A DNA stretch of 64,000 bases from Atopobium sp. (GTDB lineage: Bacteria; Actinomycetota; Coriobacteriia; Coriobacteriales; Atopobiaceae). This document shows positions 60,193 to 64,000 of this stretch, piece by piece. The notes below the pieces were generated by a model. That model was not told the origin of the DNA, ran no database searches, and was given only the letters and a program-made list of their open reading frames with translations. Location: positions 62,001-126,000 of the forward strand of contig JABZHR010000001.1 in the NCBI GenBank assembly GCA_015258715.1, in the 5' to 3' direction. Position numbers and translations under genes: made by a program. The number at the start of each line of letters is the position of its first letter. Positions within the stretch are counted from its first letter, which is position 1.

Positions 60193-61008
60193 CTAATTCC
60201 TTCCAACTTGTGGTGAATTTAGCCTTCTTGCCAAAACAAGCACCACAATTCCAAGTACAACTAAAGGCAGACTGAGCAACTGTCCCATGGTAATAAAACT
60301 GCCAAAAAGGTAGCCAAGCTGCTCGTCTGGAACACGAACAAATTCCACGACAAACCTAAAAATGCCATAGAGCATCAAAAACGTTCCAATGAACGTTCCT
60401 TGTGGACGAGGAGGGTACTTCCTAGAAAGGACGTACAAAATGACAAACATCACAAGGCCCTCGAGAAGTGCTTCGTAGAGCTGAGAAGGATGACGGTAGA
60501 CCGCTCCTCCTGTCTCAAACATTACTCCCCAAGGCAGATCTGTTGGCTTTCCCCAAAGCTCACCGTTGATGAAGTTTGCGCAGCGTCCAAAGAAAAGACC
60601 AAGCGGCGCACCAATAACTCCCAGGTCACAGATGGTAGGGATAGAGAGGCCCGATGCCTTACAGACAATAGAGCCGCCAACAACAGCACCTACAAGGCCG
60701 CCGTGGAAGCTCATGCCACCTTGACTTAAGGCAAATGCATCAAGTGGATGAGCCACGTAATAACCAGCGCCGTAGAAAATAACGTAGAACAGACGGGCGC
60801 CAACAATAACGCCAAACGAGATGCCAACCATCAAATTAAGCACGTCATCAAGGGTAACGTTAAGCTTCCAGCGCTGAGCAGTTCTGTACATAACTACGCC
60901 AGCAAGCACAAAGCCCACCAGATATGCCAGACCATACCACCTGATAGATAGCGGACCCAGAGAAAGTGCTACTGGGTTTAATGAATGATAGAAAGCATCA
61001 AGCCACAC
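60193..61008 (-). CDS. lgt: Prolipoprotein diacylglyceryl transferase
   Basis: Lgt moves the diacylglycerol group onto lipobox cysteines. The 271-residue membrane protein has the signature GMSFHGGLVGAVVGG, the motif RCANFINGELWGKPTD near residue 140, and a late HPSQLYEALLEG. It serves the lipoproteins in this window. It lies 21 bases after dcd and directly before the giant surface protein gene, whose ribosome binding site is inside the last lgt codons. Confidence 0.96.
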   Translation of the reverse strand: MWLDAFYHSLNPVALSLGPLSIRWYGLAYLVGFVLAGVVMYRTAQRWKLNVTLDDVLNLMVGISFGVIVGARLFYVIFYGAGYYVAHPLDAFALSQGGMSFHGGLVGAVVGGSIVCKASGLSIPTICDLGVIGAPLGLFFGRCANFINGELWGKPTDLPWGVMFETGGAVYRHPSQLYEALLEGLVMFVILYVLSRKYPPRPQGTFIGTFLMLYGIFRFVVEFVRVPDEQLGYLFGSFITMGQLLSLPLVVLGIVVLVLARRLNSPQVGRN

Positions 61009-61029
61009 AATACGTCCTACTTACTAAAA

Positions 61030-61587
61030 CTACTTTGAAAGAACATGCGAAGGAGTTGCTCCACGCTGACCCTGATAATGGCTGCCAAGATCTTTGCAGC
61101 CATAAGGACGCTCAACAGGAGAGCTCATACGCTCAAAGGAAAGCTGACCAATCCTCATGCCAGGATGCAAAATGATTGGAAGGTTAGCTACGTTAGAAAG
61201 CTCCAATGTGAGCTCTCCGTCCCAACCTGGATCAACATAACCTGCAGTTGAGTGAATCATAAGGCCTAAGCGACCCAAGGTAGACTTACCTTCAAGTTTG
61301 CCAAGGATATCGTCAGGAATAGCAATGCGTTCAAGCGTAGTACCAAGCGCAAACTGACCAGGATGAAGAACAAAAACTTCTCCCTCAGGAACATCAATTG
61401 ACTCAGTAAGACCCTCTTGAGCTACAAGTGGATCAATTGAGGTGTGCGTAGAATTGCGGAAGATTCTAAAATTTGAGCCAAGACATACGTCAACCGATGC
61501 AGGCTGCACATTTTTCTCGCATAAAGGCTCAATAACGATACGACCAGCAGCAATCTCGGCTTTAATGTCGCAATCAGAAAGAACCAC
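61030..61587 (-). CDS. dcd: dCTP deaminase, probably bifunctional (dUTP-forming/dUMP-forming)
   Basis: A 185-residue enzyme of the Dcd/dUTPase family. The start is GTG at 61587 (MVLSDCDIK), with AGGTGG five bases upstream; an ATG 27 bases further out lacks a site. Family motifs are VQPASVDVCLG, EGKSTLGRLGL and HSTAGYVDPGWDG-LTLELSN. HSTAGYVDPG matches the mycobacterial and archaeal bifunctional enzymes, which turn dCTP straight to dUMP, so one-step production is likely (inference). It is the first gene of the dcd-lgt-surface unit. Confidence 0.93.
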   Translation of the reverse strand: MVLSDCDIKAEIAAGRIVIEPLCEKNVQPASVDVCLGSNFRIFRNSTHTSIDPLVAQEGLTESIDVPEGEVFVLHPGQFALGTTLERIAIPDDILGKLEGKSTLGRLGLMIHSTAGYVDPGWDGELTLELSNVANLPIILHPGMRIGQLSFERMSSPVERPYGCKDLGSHYQGQRGATPSHVLSK

Positions 61588-61649
61588 AACGTCCACCTTT
61601 CTTACGTCATACAAATGTATGGTCAGAAAAACTAATTATCCGTTTATAT

Positions 61650-61690
61650 AAAATATCACGCCCTACGCAATAATGTGAGGGGCGTGATAT
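61650..61690 (-). terminator. Terminator of the Nfu gene
   Basis: On the minus strand ATATCACGCCC pairs perfectly with GGGCGTGATAT (11 bp, 16-base loop), followed by ATTTTATAT. It separates the Nfu transcript from dcd. The rest of the 203-base gap is AT-rich and shows nothing more. Confidence 0.82.
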
Positions 61691-61817
61691 ATAAATTTTG
61701 TAATTACGCAGGTCAATTATGGTTCACCACAACTTCTCTGCATAAAAAACACGTTTATGCGCATGAAGCTCACAACCGATAAGCGCCAAACGTTCACTTT
61801 TGACGCCGAGCGATAAC

Positions 61818-62054
61818 TTACAGCATTGCAGGCTGAACGCGCTTTACACCAGGAACGTGCTCAATCAGGATGCGCTCAATACCCTCAGACATGTCGTATG
61901 CAGACATTGGGCAGCCAGCGCAAGAACCAGTCATCTCAAGCGTAACGGTGCCGTCATCGCTTACATCAATAAGCTCAACGTCGCCGCCATCGGTCTGAAG
62001 GCTCTGACGGATAACATCAAGGGTTGCATTCAAAAGGTCACGATTAATGGCCAT
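61818..62054 (-). CDS. nfu: NifU-like C-terminal domain protein (Nfu scaffold)
   Basis: A 78-residue Nfu-type protein, the C-terminal domain of NifU that carries an Fe-S cluster between two molecules. The motif GSCAGCPMSAYDM has the paired Cys C45 and C48. It delivers clusters to target enzymes. The Mrp protein at the start of the window would be a partner (inference). The gene stands alone with its own terminator. Confidence 0.95.
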   Translation of the reverse strand: MAINRDLLNATLDVIRQSLQTDGGDVELIDVSDDGTVTLEMTGSCAGCPMSAYDMSEGIERILIEHVPGVKRVQPAML

Positions 62055-62143
62055 GTTTGCTCCTATTCAAACTCTTCAAGCGCGGATGCGCCCATAACTT
62101 ACAACATGGGTATCCTACCCAAAATTCCAAACTTATTTCTGTA

Positions 62144-64000
62144 CTATCCAATTGGCGAGAAAAGATGTCCAACTGAAGCATCTTTCAAACGTGCAGGCAA
62201 CGATGCACCCGACGCTGTTGCCGCAATCGCCGCAGCTACACGAGAGGTAGCCTCTCTTGTCTGCTCTGTACTTAGAAGCGTTGCGTCCACCATAAAACGC
62301 TTCACACCAGCAGAAAGCATCTCAGCCATCTCTGGCACGCCGTCAAAGAGCTTGGGGCTCCAAATCTTGGAGCGACCATGTCTGTCAGTCCTTACGGGCA
62401 TGTAATCGTTATCAATACCTCTAAGAGTATGCTCCTCAAGGCGCAGCTTACAGGCATCGCAATCGTGGATACACTTGCCCGTAGACATCAAAATGCAGTG
62501 CTCAGTGGTCATGGTACGAATACGGCCGCTGACCATATAACCCACAGGAATCGAGGCGTTTCTCGCCATATGACAGATCTCTTGGAGGGTAAGCTCGGAG
62601 TTGAGCCAGACGCCTTCTGCGCCCATGTCAGCAAGTGCCTGTAAGGCGTAATCGTTGTGGACTGGAATGCACTCGCGCACCTCAGGGATGGCTCCGCGCT
62701 CAACGGCCAGCGCCAGCTCGGAGATGTTTCCCACGGCAATCGGCTTACCTGCAGCAACGTAGGGATCCAAGCGCTTATGGTCAATCTCGCGACATACCTC
62801 ATCAAGCCATGGGGTCACCTTAGCGAGAAGATCCTCTGGCCATGAAGTCTCTGAGAGCGCATCGGTGGTTGCATACAGATGATTTGCTCCCGCCTTGAGC
62901 GCAACACGTGCCTGCTCTGGAGTCTCAACTAGAACACAGACCTCTGCCTGCGATGCATTTGTTTTTGCAGCCGCCTCATCAAAGGCAAAAAGCTTCTCTT
63001 TGTCCTGGGCTTCTCGCTCCTTTTGATAGGCAAGACGGGAAAGCGGAGCAATCTTCTGCTCGCGGTTCTGGTACTCCTCAAGAAGTGCGGCCTCAAGCTG
63101 CTCACATGCCGCAGCGCGGACCTTGTGGACAGCACTAAAGCTCATGCCGCACATATCGTCCATCTGGACATCAAAGCTTACGGCCTCAAACGGCGAGGTT
63201 CCCATGCGGCCAACGTGCTCAATAAGCTCGTCAGAGGTTACCGCCTTGGTGCGTGCCTCCTCCACCACAAAGCCCTCGGCAGACGCGCTTGCCACACCGT
63301 CTGCGGTAGTAAGGGCCACAGTAAAGGGCTGGCCAATGCGGGCAATAATAGCCACGTCAACAGCTCGTTTACGAGGATATTCCAGTGAAGAGATCTGCTC
63401 AGCAGCTACGCGCGCCGCTTCAGAGCGAATAATGCGTACCGTAGATCCGGTCTGCATAACGCGAGAAGTGCGAACGGTAACTGTCTGACCAGGCTCAACG
63501 TCTACAGGACAAAGAGCGGTCAAGAACTTGTCAGGCTCATCGAGCGGTCTAATCTCAAGCAAGTCGTTCTTGCCAATAGGTGCGTGTGCAATAAGATCAA
63601 CATCCGCCTGCTTGTAGCGGCGCAGCTTAACACGGCCACCATTCAGACCACTTTTACGCTCAAGAGCGTCCTCAAGCGGACGTCCGCCGGTGACCTCACC
63701 AACAATCTCACCGCGGTTATTGGAGCGCTCGTAGCTCATCATCTCGTTGCCAGCAGTACCATGCAGGTAGGCGTTGGTCAGGCCACGGTTAAACGAGCGT
63801 TTAAGCAAGCGGTGGCGGCGTGCCACATCAGCCTGGTTATCCACGCCCTTCTCGGCAGCATCAATTGCCTGACGATACGAAGACACCACCGAGTACACGT
63901 ACTCAGGTGCCTTCATACGGCCTTCAATCTTAAGCGAGCCCACGCCCGCCTCAATCATGTCAGGCACGTCATCAATAGTGCAGTAATCCTTGGGACAAAG
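62144..64000 (-). CDS. Peptidase U32-family protein, cut by the window edge
   Basis: A U32-family protein with about 618 residues in the window; the 5' end lies beyond 64000, since LCPKDYCTIDDVPDMIEAGV reads in frame right to the edge. The U32 signature SLKIEGRMKAPEYVY is complete, and a Cys-rich region (TEHCILMSTGKCIHDCDACKLR) near the C-terminus fits the metal or Fe-S cysteines of the family. U32 members include RlhA and TrhP-like RNA hydroxylation enzymes and collagenase-like proteases, so exact function is open. The end carries GGCGAGAA in the last codons. Confidence 0.88.
   Translation of the reverse strand, partial: LCPKDYCTIDDVPDMIEAGVGSLKIEGRMKAPEYVYSVVSSYRQAIDAAEKGVDNQADVARRHRLLKRSFNRGLTNAYLHGTAGNEMMSYERSNNRGEIVGEVTGGRPLEDALERKSGLNGGRVKLRRYKQADVDLIAHAPIGKNDLLEIRPLDEPDKFLTALCPVDVEPGQTVTVRTSRVMQTGSTVRIIRSEAARVAAEQISSLEYPRKRAVDVAIIARIGQPFTVALTTADGVASASAEGFVVEEARTKAVTSDELIEHVGRMGTSPFEAVSFDVQMDDMCGMSFSAVHKVRAAACEQLEAALLEEYQNREQKIAPLSRLAYQKEREAQDKEKLFAFDEAAAKTNASQAEVCVLVETPEQARVALKAGANHLYATTDALSETSWPEDLLAKVTPWLDEVCREIDHKRLDPYVAAGKPIAVGNISELALAVERGAIPEVRECIPVHNDYALQALADMGAEGVWLNSELTLQEICHMARNASIPVGYMVSGRIRTMTTEHCILMSTGKCIHDCDACKLRLEEHTLRGIDNDYMPVRTDRHGRSKIWSPKLFDGVPEMAEMLSAGVKRFMVDATLLSTEQTREATSRVAAAIAATASGASLPARLKDASVGHLFSPIG

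Larger units (their letters stand above)
1442..62567. repeat. Dispersed octamer GGCGAGAA/TTCTCGCC, 28 copies
   Basis: Starts on the plus strand as GGCGAGAA: 1442, 8504, 8943, 11647, 16699, 20559, 25521, 27681, 32232, 37234, 39190, 43627, 45614, 46609, 54050, 62154. As TTCTCGCC: 9659, 11665, 12091, 16719, 17837, 37260, 52263, 53898, 54085, 56758, 58408, 62560. About two are expected in 64 kb on both strands if bases were equal. A looser consensus around the core is A/T-rich before and A/G-N-C-C after. Most are in genes; three inverted pairs form hairpins at gene ends. The count was made by eye. Confidence 0.8.

Noticed and set aside
1442..62567. GGCGAGAA as a Chi-type recombination site
   Set aside because: Chi sites show strand skew; here copies are nearly equal on both strands (16 and 12), and inverted pairs are used as hairpins.

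Overview
The window comes from a low-to-mid GC member of the Actinomycetota, most likely class Coriobacteriia, family Atopobiaceae (Atopobium/Lancefieldella-like). This rests on the gene mix rather than on any marker gene: an LPXTG surface protein, Tat-type lipoproteins, a DUF6110-linked metal ATPase, ECF vitamin-type transport, a DUF3793/flavodoxin/Feo iron gene set, PEP carboxylase, and many TTG/GTG starts with strong purine-rich ribosome binding sites. No 16S gene or other decisive marker is present. It is a normal chromosomal segment with one tRNA, no phage, no intact transposon and no CRISPR array.

Layout. 1-8.3 kb: an Mrp-type Fe-S carrier ATPase, two FAD oxidoreductases, uvrB behind a good LexA-box match, and an unrecognised TPR protein. 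8.3-11.5 kb: coaE and a NitT/TauT-type ABC importer, preceded by an iron-box-like sequence. 11.6-14.8 kb: peptidases (M42-like, pepT) and a class I amidotransferase hydrolase. 15-22.6 kb: a complete Opp peptide importer with two substrate-binding proteins. 23-26 kb: an LPXTG surface protein and ribosomal protein S1. 26.3-37.1 kb: metal and redox homeostasis (HMA protein, flavodoxin, DUF3793, P1B ATPase with DUF6110 partner, glutathione peroxidase with OhrR, a CDF exporter, feoA/feoA/feoB). 37-44.5 kb: ppc, a polysaccharide flippase, a repeat-rich gap, a glutaredoxin, tRNA-Thr, and a TudS-purine nucleoside phosphorylase fusion. 44.5-52.7 kb: a SurA-like protein, a HEAT protein with a histone-like tail, a NYN-LOTUS protein, a dehydrogenase with a His/Cys metal tail, degV, hpf, an amino-acid-type binding protein, comF and an ECF S component. 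53-61.6 kb: an apparent operon dcd-lgt-giant DUF4430/PQQ surface protein-DUF4430 protein-ecfT-ecfAA'. The end carries an Nfu scaffold and a U32 protein cut by the window edge.

Three things stand out. (1) The octamer GGCGAGAA occurs 28 times (both strands) where about two are expected by chance. It is nearly balanced between strands, and three inverted pairs build hairpins at gene ends. This is how DNA-uptake sequences behave in Neisseria and Pasteurellaceae, and a competence gene (comF) lies nearby. (2) Two related putative small RNAs, at 28.1-28.2 kb and 33.55-33.7 kb, both end in a terminator and both show the anti-Shine-Dalgarno motif CCCUCUCC in the loop of a hairpin whose stem differs between copies. 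Both are preceded by DtxR/IdeR-like boxes and sit beside iron genes, which suggests iron-sparing sRNAs. (3) The ECF/DUF4430/PQQ operon looks like a cell-surface capture and import system for a vitamin-like ligand. The main calls were made by eye from sequence, with no searches run.
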